This document shows, piece by piece, positions 1 through 8,000 of a DNA stretch of 64,000 nt; the first letter of the stretch is position 1; every line of letters begins with the position of its first letter. A model generated the notes under the pieces. That model ran no database searches and had not been told where the DNA came from. It saw only the letters and a list, made by a program, of their open reading frames with translations. This DNA is from Sphingomonadaceae bacterium (GTDB lineage: Bacteria > Pseudomonadota > Alphaproteobacteria > Sphingomonadales > Sphingomonadaceae). A program made the position numbers and the translations under genes. Where the stretch lies: assembly GCA_027533105.1 (NCBI GenBank), contig JAPZTW010000005.1, positions 34,662 to 98,661 of the forward strand. The letters are read 5' to 3'.

Positions 1-20
1 TCTGGTCGAGCAAGGGGGCA

Positions 21-65
21 GAACGGCCCGGTCCCTCGTCCATGCAGACGATGACCGGGCCGTTC
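21..65. terminator. Perfect 13-bp inverted repeat, possible terminator
   Basis: The arms GAACGGCCCGGTC and GACCGGGCCGTTC are perfectly complementary and separated by 19 nt. They lie about 55 nt beyond the stop codon of the minus-strand outer-membrane gene. No clear T-run follows on either strand, so a Rho-independent terminator is only one reading; an RNA-stabilising hairpin is another. Nothing else was recognised in bases 1-120. Confidence 0.4.
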
Positions 66-120
66 CCTGTGGCCGGGAGCGGGGGGGTCGGGGTCTCCTG
101 GTCCACAAGCCGGATCGCGA

Positions 121-717
121 TCAGAACGCGCGGATCAGCGCGACTGCCACGGTGTTGCGGGTGTAGGCATCGCCATTGCCATAGCGATAGCTCAGCCGCC
201 CGCGCCACTTGTCGGCAAAGCCCACTTCGAGGTCGGCACCGGCGGTGAACAGCGTTTCGGCGAAGCCGACGTCGAGCGACCGGACGGTGCAGTTGGTCGG
301 CGCGGCGCAGCTGGGCTTGGGCCGGATCGTGCTGGTTGCGTCCACGGTGAAGCGTTCGCCGCCGACATTGCCGAACAGCGCGACGTTGTCGCTCAGGCGA
401 TAGCCCAGACGCAGCGAGCCGCCGAACTGGTGCTTGAGCGAGACATCGGTGGTCGTGGTGGTCTGGGTCTGGTCAGTCACCGTGGTCGACTTGGCAAACG
501 GCTTGGCATAGCGGCCTTCAAGGCCGATCAGCAGGTCGCCGGCGGCAATGTTGTAGCCGAACACGCCGCCAACCATCGCGCCGTTGAAATCGTCCGGATA
601 GGACTCATAGCCGGTTTCGACCCCGATATAGGGGCCCGCGAACACGTCGTCTTCGGCGCAGGCCGGGCTGGCGGCAAGCAGCGTCGCGCCCAGCAGCAGG
701 GGAATTGCAGTCTTCAT
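121..717 (-). CDS. Outer-membrane beta-barrel protein (OmpA-like N-terminal/porin-family fold)
   Basis: About 198 residues with an N-terminal signal peptide (MKTAIPLLLGATLLAASPACA) and a mature part beginning EDDVFAGPYIGVETGYES. Alternating hydrophobic/polar strands, Gly-rich turns and a C-terminal strand ending in Phe (VAVALIRAF) are typical of small outer-membrane barrels. Of three consecutive ATGs at 723, 720 and 717, the last is best spaced from the AAGGA Shine-Dalgarno, so the longer ORF in the track (to 1005) is over-extended. It is transcribed away from the large regulator at 815. Its role is probably structural or passive in the outer membrane; a specific ligand cannot be named. Confidence 0.8.
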   Translation of the reverse strand: MKTAIPLLLGATLLAASPACAEDDVFAGPYIGVETGYESYPDDFNGAMVGGVFGYNIAAGDLLIGLEGRYAKPFAKSTTVTDQTQTTTTTDVSLKHQFGGSLRLGYRLSDNVALFGNVGGERFTVDATSTIRPKPSCAAPTNCTVRSLDVGFAETLFTAGADLEVGFADKWRGRLSYRYGNGDAYTRNTVAVALIRAF

Positions 718-814
718 CATCATGTCCTTCGTCTGTCCTCGGCACCCGGTGGGGTGCTGACGAAGGGGCCTTTGCCGGTGGAACGATGGGCCCAGCGGCG
801 GAGCAGGCGTTGTA

Positions 815-2887
815 TTGGCGTTTGAATCGCGGCGAATTGCGCTATCTGTGCTGGCGAACGACTGTTTTTCGTCCGAAAGCCTGCCGCACTTGCCCCTGGT
901 TCCCGATCCCCTTGCACCTGCCAGCGATGCCATCGCGATCCGGCTGATCGGCCCGACCCGCATCACGTGGGGTGAGCGCGAGCTGGCGCTGCCGGCCTCG
1001 CGCAAGACCCGGGCGATCCTGGCCTATCTGCTGCTGGCCGACCGGCCGGTCAGCCGCCAGCAGCTGTGCGAGCTGTTCTTCGACGTGCCCGACGATCCGC
1101 GCGCCGCGCTGCGCTGGAGCCTGAGCAAGCTGCGCCCGGTCCTGGCCGCGGACGGAACCGACCGGGTCGTGACCCTGCGCGATCAGGTCGCGATCGACCG
1201 CACGGGGCTGTGGGTCGATGCCTGGCAATTGCGCGACCTCGCCGCTGGCGACCTCGCCGCTTGCGCGGAAGCTTCGCTCGCGGGCCTGCTCGACTGGTCA
1301 AGCGAGCCCTTGCTGGCCGATGGCGACCTGCCCAACCGGCCCGACTTTGCCGCCTGGCTGGTGGCCGAGCGCCACAATGCCCAGCGCGCGCTGGCCCGCT
1401 TGCTGACCGAACTGGCCGACCGGCGCGCCTGCGATCCCGCCCGCCAGCTCGATCCGCTCCAGCGGCTGACCGCGCTCGATCCGCTCGATAGCGAGGCTTA
1501 CCAGCGCCTGATCGCCACGCTGGTGCAATTGGGGCGGCGGACCGATGCCGAGGCGCTGGCCGGGCAGGCCGAACGTGCGCTGGCCCAGAACGGCATCGAA
1601 CCGGGCGATGCCCTGCGCCAGCCGCTGCGCCGCGCCGCCGCGCCCACGGTTGCGCCTAGCCCCCCGGCAGCCCCTGCGACCATGCCAGCCGAGCGCGAGG
1701 CCGACCTACCGGTGGTGGCGGTCATGCCGGTCGTCGACCTCAGCATGGAAGCCCTGCCGGCCTATGTCACCGACGGGTTCTTCGAAGGGCTGGTCCACGC
1801 CCTGTCGCGGTTCAAGTCGATCGTGACCATCGCCGGTGCTTCCACCAGCCGGCTACGCGGGGTGCTGGACGATCCGATCGAGATGGCGCGGCAACTGGGG
1901 GCCGACATCCTGATCGGCGGCAGCCTGATCGCCACGCGCGACGGCGTGCTGCGCTTTCGCTGGCGCGCGATCGAAGGGCCGACCGCGCGGATCATCGCCG
2001 CCGGCGATCTGGCTGGTCGCACCGACGATACCTGGGATCTTCAGGAAACCGCAGCGCGGCTCGTGGCGGTGGAAGTGGAACCGCGCGCCCAGAGCGAGGC
2101 CCGCCGCGCGCGCGAAGTGCGGCCCACCGCTTCGGCCCGGGCCTATGACCACTACCTGCGCGGGCTGCACGCCGGCTTCAGCCTTGATGGCCGCGACTAT
2201 GCCCAGGCCCTAGCGGAGTTCGAGCAGGCCATCGCGCTCGACCCGCATTTTCATCCGGCCCTGGCCATGGCGCCCTGGGCCGCCAGCTATGGCAACCGGA
2301 TCACCAGCAAGGCCGATGTCGAGCGGTTTGCGCAGATGAGCCGCACCGCGCTGCGCCATGGCCGGGACGATGCCCGCACCCTCGCCACCGCCGGCGCGGC
2401 CTTGTATTACATGGCCAAGGACTTCGCCGGCGCCTGGCAGGCGATCCGGCGCGCGATCGAGTTGAACCCCAACGAGTACACCGCATGGTCGAGCGGCGGC
2501 TGGATGCACGCGATGAATGGCGAGGCCGACGAGGCGCACCGGATGTTCGACCGGTCGCAGCGGCTCAATCCACTGGCCAACAATTCCAACGGGCTGACGT
2601 CTGGCCGGGCCCTCGCCGATTTCATGGCTGGTCGCATCGAAGGTGCCGAGGCCCACGTCCGCGCCGCGCTGGAAAACCATGAAGGCCATCCCTCGGCCCT
2701 GATGACCGGGATCGCCACGGCAGCGATCCTGGGGCTGGATAAGGATCTGGCCCAGCGGCGCGCGGCGTTCCTGGCGATCTATCCGGAAGGGCTGGCCAAT
2801 GTCAGTATCCGCAACCTGCCCTGCGAGAAGGCCGAATGCCGTGATCGCTATTTCAACGCAGTCCGCGCGGGCGGCGTGCCGGGCTAG
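815..2887 (+). CDS. SARP/BTAD-type transcriptional regulator fused to TolB-like and TPR domains
   Basis: The 690-residue protein starts with an OmpR/SARP-like winged helix (about residues 38-110, RLIGPTRITWGERELALPAS). A bacterial transcriptional activation domain rich in helical repeats follows (about 115-270), then a Pro/Ala linker. Next is a TolB/FlgO-like alpha-beta domain (about 290-430, VVAVMPVVDLSMEALPAYV) and C-terminal TPRs (about 440-680, ALAEFEQAIALDPHFHPALA). This architecture resembles CadC- or adenylate-cyclase-associated regulators in which the TPR part senses a partner. There is no transmembrane helix, so it should be cytosolic. The start is uncertain: the frame has TTG at 815 and GTG at 848 but no ATG, and no strong Shine-Dalgarno is seen. 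It is divergent from the barrel gene and may regulate it. Confidence 0.75.
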   Translation: MAFESRRIALSVLANDCFSSESLPHLPLVPDPLAPASDAIAIRLIGPTRITWGERELALPASRKTRAILAYLLLADRPVSRQQLCELFFDVPDDPRAALRWSLSKLRPVLAADGTDRVVTLRDQVAIDRTGLWVDAWQLRDLAAGDLAACAEASLAGLLDWSSEPLLADGDLPNRPDFAAWLVAERHNAQRALARLLTELADRRACDPARQLDPLQRLTALDPLDSEAYQRLIATLVQLGRRTDAEALAGQAERALAQNGIEPGDALRQPLRRAAAPTVAPSPPAAPATMPAEREADLPVVAVMPVVDLSMEALPAYVTDGFFEGLVHALSRFKSIVTIAGASTSRLRGVLDDPIEMARQLGADILIGGSLIATRDGVLRFRWRAIEGPTARIIAAGDLAGRTDDTWDLQETAARLVAVEVEPRAQSEARRAREVRPTASARAYDHYLRGLHAGFSLDGRDYAQALAEFEQAIALDPHFHPALAMAPWAASYGNRITSKADVERFAQMSRTALRHGRDDARTLATAGAALYYMAKDFAGAWQAIRRAIELNPNEYTAWSSGGWMHAMNGEADEAHRMFDRSQRLNPLANNSNGLTSGRALADFMAGRIEGAEAHVRAALENHEGHPSALMTGIATAAILGLDKDLAQRRAAFLAIYPEGLANVSIRNLPCEKAECRDRYFNAVRAGGVPG

Positions 2888-3369
2888 AGCGCGACGAACT
2901 TCCCCGCCGCGCGGTCCTTCTTCACCTTGAGCGCGTCGAACACCTGCCCGCTCATCGCGATGTAGACCCCCGGCGGCGCGACCTGCACCGTGGCGATCGC
3001 CATGCCCAGGTTGAAGTTGGCATCGGTTTCGGCAAACCGCGCCGGGCTGAGCGCGCCGGTCAGGCAGATAGTCTTGCCGGGAACTTCGGCGGCGAGCACC
3101 TTTGCTGTTTCCGTCATCGTATCGGTGCCGTGCGTCACGACGATCCGGGATTCCGGTGCCTCGCGCGCGGCACTGGCGATCAGCGCGCGGTCCGCCTCGG
3201 TCAATTCCAGGCTGTCCTTGCGCATCAGTTCGACCACCCGCAGCGGCAAGGCCACACGGGCTTCGCGGAGCAGGTCCGGGATGCCGCTGTCGACGATCTG
3301 GTATTCGCTCAGCGCGTCGAAATAGGCCTTGTCGATCGTGCCGCCGGTGGTGAGGACGAGGATGCTCAT
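2884..3369 (-). CDS. Single-domain asparaginase-like protein
   Basis: The 161-residue protein matches only the N-terminal domain of type I/II L-asparaginases. The first catalytic Thr motif is present (LTTGGTIDK), and so is the second (VVTHGTDTM). Normal asparaginases are about 320-350 residues with a C-terminal domain that completes the active site of the neighbouring subunit. That domain is absent, so asparaginase activity should not be assumed. It lies 19 nt downstream of the SDR gene, probably in one operon. Its stop codon overlaps the stop of the convergent BTAD regulator through a shared CTAG. Confidence 0.75.
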   Translation of the reverse strand: MSILVLTTGGTIDKAYFDALSEYQIVDSGIPDLLREARVALPLRVVELMRKDSLELTEADRALIASAAREAPESRIVVTHGTDTMTETAKVLAAEVPGKTICLTGALSPARFAETDANFNLGMAIATVQVAPPGVYIAMSGQVFDALKVKKDRAAGKFVAL

Positions 3370-3388
3370 CCCCGTCCCTTAGCCCGGC

Positions 3389-4354
3389 TCAGGGGCGGAA
3401 GGCCACCCCGGTCAGCTCTTCCGAGCGGGTCCAGAGCGCTTCGGCCAGTGCTTCGTCGCGGACATGGGGGTGAACGCCGAGATAGGGCGGGCTGCCCGCC
3501 ACCCAGGGCGCGGCGATGTTGCAATCGGCGCAATAGACCCCGCCGAGCCCGTCGAGCAGCGGGGAAGTCGCGCACCAGGTGCTGGTCGCTGCCCCCTGTT
3601 CGGTGGTCTTGAACAGCGGATTGAGGTTCCCGTCCTGGTCATACCAGCCAAGCGCGATCTGTTCCTCCATCGTCAGGTGGCGCTGCAGGGGCGTGCGGAT
3701 CCCGCCGGGATCGACCGCAAAGGCCCGCACCCCGTGAGCCGCGCCCAGCCGGTCGAGCCATAGCGCGAACAGCGCATTGGCGGACTTGGCCTGACCATAG
3801 GCGGTCCACTTGTCATAAGGGCGGCGATCGAAATGCAGGTCGGCCAGATCAGGCCCGCCCCGGGCGTGACCGGACGAGGAGAGCGCCACGACCCGCGCGC
3901 CCCGGGCCGCCGCCAGCAGGGGCCAGGGCCGCGCAATCAGCTGGAAATGGCCCAGGTGATTGGTGGCGAACTGGCTTTCATAGCCGCGCGGATCGCGGGC
4001 CAGCGGACAGGCCATGATCGCGGCGTTGTTGATCACGATATGAAGCCGGTCCGTGCGCGCCGCCACTTCCGCCGCGCAGGCATCGATCGAGACCGGATCG
4101 GACAGATCCAGCGGAACAATTTCCACTGCCCCCACCACATCGGCCAGGTCTTCCCCCGCCTTGTCCGGCCGCCGCGCGCCCACCAGCACCCGGGCGCCGG
4201 CAGCGGCCAGCGCGCGGACGGTTTCGGTGCCAAGCCCGGAATAGCCCCCCGTGACCAGCGCGACCCGGCCGGAAAGGTCGATCCCCGCAACCACCTCCAG
4301 TGCGCTCGAGCGATAGCCGAAAGGGGATTCGATCGGGGTCTGCGGGGTGGTCAT
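3389..4354 (-). CDS. Short-chain dehydrogenase/reductase
   Basis: This is a 321-residue classical SDR of the retinol-dehydrogenase/WW-domain-oxidoreductase-like group. The Rossmann motif VTGGYSGLG, the NNAA segment (INNAAIMAC) and a Ser-Tyr-x3-Lys active site ending AYGQAKSAN are visible. It probably oxidises or reduces an alcohol/carbonyl with NAD(P)(H); the substrate is unknown. The ATG at 4354 is preferred over the upstream ATG because GGAG sits about 8 nt before it. It is first of a two-gene minus-strand operon with the asparaginase-like gene. Confidence 0.85.
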   Translation of the reverse strand: MTTPQTPIESPFGYRSSALEVVAGIDLSGRVALVTGGYSGLGTETVRALAAAGARVLVGARRPDKAGEDLADVVGAVEIVPLDLSDPVSIDACAAEVAARTDRLHIVINNAAIMACPLARDPRGYESQFATNHLGHFQLIARPWPLLAAARGARVVALSSSGHARGGPDLADLHFDRRPYDKWTAYGQAKSANALFALWLDRLGAAHGVRAFAVDPGGIRTPLQRHLTMEEQIALGWYDQDGNLNPLFKTTEQGAATSTWCATSPLLDGLGGVYCADCNIAAPWVAGSPPYLGVHPHVRDEALAEALWTRSEELTGVAFRP

Positions 4355-4450
4355 ACGAATGCTCCATTGCACAAGCACCTGTAAGGGTTAGGCTTTGCCG
4401 CAACCATTGCAAGCGCGATTGGCAAGGATCAGCAAGGAGCGGCAAGGCCC

Positions 4451-4936
4451 ATGCAACGGATCGAACGGACCATCACCGGCGGCTGCCAGTGCGGCGCAGT
4501 GCGCTATCGCGCCGAGGCGGTGCTCGACAATGCCCACTTGTGCCATTGCCGGATGTGCCAGAAGGCAGTCGGCGGGCTGTTTGCCGCGCTGGTCTCCGCC
4601 CCGCGCGATGCCTTCGCCTGGACGCGGGGGCAGCCGGCTCGCTGGCGGTCATCGGCAAAGGTCGACCGGGGGTTTTGCGCCGCCTGCGGCACGCCGCTGT
4701 TCTATGAGGACGTGACCGGCGATCACATCTCGGTCACGCTGGGTTCGCTGGACGATCCGGCCGCCTTCCGGCCAGTCAGCCACGATGGCATCGAAGGCCG
4801 GATGCCGTGGTTCTTTGACCTGGCCGATGTTCCCGATCATGGCGAGACCGAGCAGCCGAGCCAGGTCGATTGGGCGGCAGCGATCAAGGCCAGCAATCGC
4901 CAGCACCCCGATCGCGATACGGCGGGATGGCCCTGA
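4451..4936 (+). CDS. GFA (glutathione-dependent formaldehyde-activating)/CENP-V fold protein
   Basis: This 161-residue protein carries the zinc-binding pattern of the GFA family: C12-x-C14 in GGCQCGAVRY, C31-x-C33-x2-C36 in CHCRMC, and C76-x2-C79 in CAACGTPL. The fold is a Mss4-like beta-tent. Family members bind zinc and sometimes glutathione, but most have no proven activity, so formaldehyde detoxification is only a possibility. An AAGGAGCGGCAAGG stretch upstream provides the ribosome-binding site. A REP-like palindrome follows directly. Confidence 0.85.
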   Translation: MQRIERTITGGCQCGAVRYRAEAVLDNAHLCHCRMCQKAVGGLFAALVSAPRDAFAWTRGQPARWRSSAKVDRGFCAACGTPLFYEDVTGDHISVTLGSLDDPAAFRPVSHDGIEGRMPWFFDLADVPDHGETEQPSQVDWAAAIKASNRQHPDRDTAGWP

Positions 4937-4945
4937 CAGGCTTCG

Positions 4946-4974
4946 CGTCACCCCGGATCAGGTCCGGGGTGACG
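4946..4974. repeat. REP-like palindrome (CGTCACCCCGGATC...)
   Basis: A 29-bp element beginning CGTCACCCCGGA and ending CCGGGGTGACG forms a perfect hairpin with a few unpaired central bases. It lies between the convergent GFA and TetR genes. Closely related palindromes occur at 9458-9477 and 9510-9526, and such CCCGG-type repeats are common intergenic elements in alphaproteobacteria. It could also aid transcription termination. Confidence 0.7.
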
Positions 4975-4995
4975 AAAATGGGCAAAGGACGGTTG

Positions 4996-5637
4996 CTAGG
5001 CCGCCAGCGGCTCTTCCGCCTCGATCCGCTCGATCTCGGTCTTGAGTTGGCGAGCGGCCGCCGGATCAAGCGCGTGTTCGAACAGCGTCAGGTGCCGCAG
5101 CAGGATGCGGCGCACCGCGCCGGTGCCGCTGGCGGTCGCCGCGCCCAGTTCGCGCTCGTGCTCCAGCCCATAACGCAGCAGGATCGTGGCGTTGATCGCC
5201 AGGTCTTCCAGCCGCTCGCGCGGCCAGTCGAGCAGGCCGGCCTCGACCAGCGCGACCAGGTGGGCCTCGATCTGGGCGAAGCTGCGCCGGGTCCAGCCGC
5301 TGGCCCCGGCCGCAATCACTTCGGCATGATCCCCATAGGACGACTGATCGCGATAGAGGAAGCGGAAGTCGCGGAACTCGGCCATCATCGCCCGCAGCAG
5401 CCGGGCATAATCACCCAGCGGATCGCCCTGGGGGACCAGCGCGAGCCGCGCCTCGATCGCGGTGGCGAAACGTTCGCCGATCGCATCGAGCAAGGCCCGC
5501 TTGGTCTTGAAGTGATACCACAGGTTGCCTTCGGCAATGCCCAGCCGTTCGGCCAGCAAGGCCGTGGTCACCGCGCCATAGCCGACCTCGTTGAACAGGC
5601 CTTGCGCGGTGGCCAGGATGCGATCGCGGGTTTTCAT
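4996..5637 (-). CDS. TetR/AcrR-family transcriptional regulator
   Basis: The 213-residue protein has an N-terminal helix-turn-helix (about residues 8-50: RILATAQGLFNEVGYGAVTT, then ERLGIAEGNLWYHFKTKRAL), characteristic of TetR. Its larger alpha-helical C-terminal domain is a ligand-binding/dimerisation region. The ATG at 5637 overlaps the P450 stop as TGATG, so the two are translationally coupled; the ORF-track start at 5907 is over-extended into the P450. It probably represses its own P450 operon through the dyad at 6899-6918. The inducer is likely a P450 substrate, but this is inference. Confidence 0.9.
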   Translation of the reverse strand: MKTRDRILATAQGLFNEVGYGAVTTALLAERLGIAEGNLWYHFKTKRALLDAIGERFATAIEARLALVPQGDPLGDYARLLRAMMAEFRDFRFLYRDQSSYGDHAEVIAAGASGWTRRSFAQIEAHLVALVEAGLLDWPRERLEDLAINATILLRYGLEHERELGAATASGTGAVRRILLRHLTLFEHALDPAAARQLKTEIERIEAEEPLAA

Positions 5638-6878
5638 CAGTACCGCGATAGCTCGACCGTGAGCGATTTGTAACCGTGCACGAAGCAGGCCGGCACGCGG
5701 GTCGGCTCGCCAATCACGTTGGCGCGCAGGCGCCGCTTGGCCATCTCTTCCAGCAGGGTGACCAGTTGCAGTTCGGCCACGCGGGCACCGACACAGCGAT
5801 GGATGCCATAACCGAACGACAGGTGCCGCCGGGCATTCTCGCGGTCCACCCGGATATGCTCGCCAGCGGTGAACACGCTTTCGTCGCGGTTGGCGGAAAT
5901 GTACCACATCACCACCGCATCGCCGGCCTTGATCTTGTGTCCCTCAAGCTCGGTATCCTCGGTCGCGGTGCGGCGCATGTGCGCCAGCGGCGTCTGCCAG
6001 CGGATCAGCTCCTGCACGGCATTGGGGATCAGCCCTGGATCGGCTTCCAGCTTGGCGCGCTCTTCGGGATACTTGTTGAGGCCATAGGCATAGGCCGACA
6101 TCGAATTGCGGGTCGTGTCATTGCCGCCGACGATCAGCAGAATCAGGTTGCCGATGAATTCCTCGGGCGCCATTTCCTTCATCGCGTCGGACCGCAGCAT
6201 GACCGAGATCAGGTCCTTGCCTCCGGGATTGGCCATCCGGTCCTGCCACAGCGCGGCAAAGGCCATGCCCATTTCCTGCATCTTGGCGAGGCGCAGTTCG
6301 ATCGTGGCCGGGTTCTTGATCAGCTCGACATCGCCGCCGAAGTCGGACCATTCGGTCAGATGGTGGCGCTGCTCCCAGGGATAGCCGAACAGCTTGGCCA
6401 GCATGCCCGTGGTCAGCTCGATCGACACGCGCTGGACCCAGTCGAACGGCTGGCCAATCGGCAGGCTGTCCAGCACCTCGCCGGTCCGCGCGGCGCACTC
6501 AGCCTTCATCGCCGCCACTTCGGACGGGCCGAAGCTGGGGGCGACGGTACGGCGCTGGGCCGTATGCTGCGGCGGGTCCATCGCAATGAACATCGGCTCA
6601 CGCATGTTGTATTGTTCGGCCAGCCTTGGATTGCCTGAAATTGCGATCCCGCCGCGCTCCCAGCTCGACGAAAAGATCTTGGGCAGCGCCTCGACATGGA
6701 CGATCGGCTTGTAGGTGCTGATCGACCAGTAGGGACCGAAACCCGAATCGCTGACATAATGGATCGGAGCCTCGGCCCGGTGGCGGCGGAACACCTCCTC
6801 AAAAGTATCCTCGGCGTAGAGTTCCGGGCGCGAGACATCGAACGGATCGGCGGCGCGATCGATTGCAGCAGTGGCCAT
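5637..6878 (-). CDS. Cytochrome P450
   Basis: This is a 413-residue soluble bacterial class-I-type P450. It shows the I-helix oxygen-activation motif GGNDTTRN, the K-helix ExxR in ELIRW and the heme-binding loop FGYGIHRCVG, with the ligand cysteine at about residue 362. It resembles sphingomonad P450s acting on terpenoid, alkyl or steroid substrates. No ferredoxin or ferredoxin reductase is adjacent, so redox partners must be encoded elsewhere. A purine-rich GAGAGGGGAAAG precedes the ATG. The gene is co-transcribed with a TetR regulator that starts inside its stop codon. Confidence 0.93.
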   Translation of the reverse strand: MATAAIDRAADPFDVSRPELYAEDTFEEVFRRHRAEAPIHYVSDSGFGPYWSISTYKPIVHVEALPKIFSSSWERGGIAISGNPRLAEQYNMREPMFIAMDPPQHTAQRRTVAPSFGPSEVAAMKAECAARTGEVLDSLPIGQPFDWVQRVSIELTTGMLAKLFGYPWEQRHHLTEWSDFGGDVELIKNPATIELRLAKMQEMGMAFAALWQDRMANPGGKDLISVMLRSDAMKEMAPEEFIGNLILLIVGGNDTTRNSMSAYAYGLNKYPEERAKLEADPGLIPNAVQELIRWQTPLAHMRRTATEDTELEGHKIKAGDAVVMWYISANRDESVFTAGEHIRVDRENARRHLSFGYGIHRCVGARVAELQLVTLLEEMAKRRLRANVIGEPTRVPACFVHGYKSLTVELSRY

Positions 6879-6898
6879 AACTTTCCCCTCTCCCCATT

Positions 6899-6918
6899 TT
6901 TAGGGTGCGAACCCTAAA
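6899..6918. promoter_or_regulatory. Dyad operator upstream of P450-TetR operon
   Basis: TTTAGGGT and ACCCTAAA are perfect 8-bp inverted arms with a 4-nt spacer, centred about 30 nt before the P450 ATG. The AT-rich ends stand out from the GC-rich surroundings. The size and symmetry fit a TetR-family operator, and the cognate TetR gene is in the same operon. The assignment to that regulator is inferred from position. Confidence 0.65.
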
Positions 6919-6947
6919 TGTCGGAGTGGGAGCTTCGAGTCAAGCCG

Positions 6948-7502
6948 CTACCAGGCGTGTCCCGCCGCCACGGCCCGTTCCTCGGCGGGGGTTGAGCGCC
7001 GCCCCAGCACGGCGTTGCGGTGGGGGAACCGGCCGAACCGCGCGATCATCCGGTAATGGCTGCCCGCAAAGCCGCGCCGGCCGGCATCGCCATTGGCGGC
7101 AAAGCGGCGCAGCGACAGGCGCTGGTCGGCAATCGCCTCGCTGTGCATCAGCGGCAGCAGCAGGAACTGGCGCTGGGCGCGGCCCAGCCGCCGGTCCCAG
7201 CCGTGCGCCAGCACGCCGCGCGTGATCGCCGCCGCCAGAGGGTCGGTTGCAAAAGCGCGCGGACTGCAGCGGAAGCTGTTGCGGGGGACCTGATCGAACA
7301 GCAGGATGGCGGCGCGCGCGGTCAGCCGATCGCGCAGGAATTCACGCGCCGGTCGCCGGGCAAGGCGGGTCAGCAGGGGCGCGAAGCGGCGGCGCAACAG
7401 CGCATCGACCGCCTCGTCGCGCATGAACCATTGCGGCGGGCGAAGCTGGTGGAACCAGACGTGCAGCAGGTCGGCCGCCCAGCGGCGCGGGGCCAGCGCC
7501 AC
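6948..7502 (-). CDS. DUF924 family protein
   Basis: The 184-residue protein matches the DUF924 family (TPR-like helical fold, widely conserved, function unproven). Signature segments are visible: LLFDQVPRNSFR in the middle, LLPLMHSE, and RFGRFPHRNAVLGR near the C terminus. The GTG start at 7502 lies 6 nt after the stop of the upstream secreted-protein gene, indicating an operon. No membrane segment or signal peptide is present. A catalytic role cannot be claimed. Confidence 0.85.
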   Translation of the reverse strand: MALAPRRWAADLLHVWFHQLRPPQWFMRDEAVDALLRRRFAPLLTRLARRPAREFLRDRLTARAAILLFDQVPRNSFRCSPRAFATDPLAAAITRGVLAHGWDRRLGRAQRQFLLLPLMHSEAIADQRLSLRRFAANGDAGRRGFAGSHYRMIARFGRFPHRNAVLGRRSTPAEERAVAAGHAW

Positions 7503-7508
7503 GTCCGC

Positions 7509-7925
7509 TTACTTGTCCGCTGGCTTGACCTTGCGATAGGGCACGAAATCGCCGAGGTTGATGAACCCGGTGATGAAATAGCTGGTGCGATCGACAGTGT
7601 GGACCATGTCGAGCCGGCACAGCTGGCTGCCCGAAGGCCGGGTCACCAGGACATCGTCGGAATCGAGATCTTCGGGATTCCTGGGCCGATTGACGTACAG
7701 TGTCGAGCCCGAACGATAGACCAGCGCCACGCCATCGAGAATCTCCAGATCGCGGCTGTCGGCCAGCGAGATGCAGCTTACCGGCTTGCCCGCCTCGCGC
7801 CCTTCAAGCAGCTTTTCGAGCCGCTGCTCCGGGGTCAGTTTCGGCTTGGCTTGCAGCGCGGCACCGCCGGCGACCAGCGCTGTGGCGGCAAGGGCAATGG
7901 CAAGCTTGGGGGCGTGGGCACGCAT
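7509..7925 (-). CDS. Secreted/periplasmic protein of unknown function
   Basis: This 138-residue protein has an N-terminal signal peptide (MRAHAPKLAIALAATALVAG, cleavage probably after ALQA). The mature domain carries two cysteines (PVSCISL and SQLCRLD) that could form a disulfide. It contains a YRSGSTLYVNRP segment typical of small uncharacterised sphingomonad exported proteins. It is upstream of and coupled to the DUF924 gene. No enzyme motif was recognised. Confidence 0.75.
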   Translation of the reverse strand: MRAHAPKLAIALAATALVAGGAALQAKPKLTPEQRLEKLLEGREAGKPVSCISLADSRDLEILDGVALVYRSGSTLYVNRPRNPEDLDSDDVLVTRPSGSQLCRLDMVHTVDRTSYFITGFINLGDFVPYRKVKPADK

Positions 7926-8000
7926 GGGAATCTCCGTTCTGAACGCGGGCGGAAGCTTAGCACAAAATCCTGAACCGCGCCTGACAGACCGGGCCGCCGC

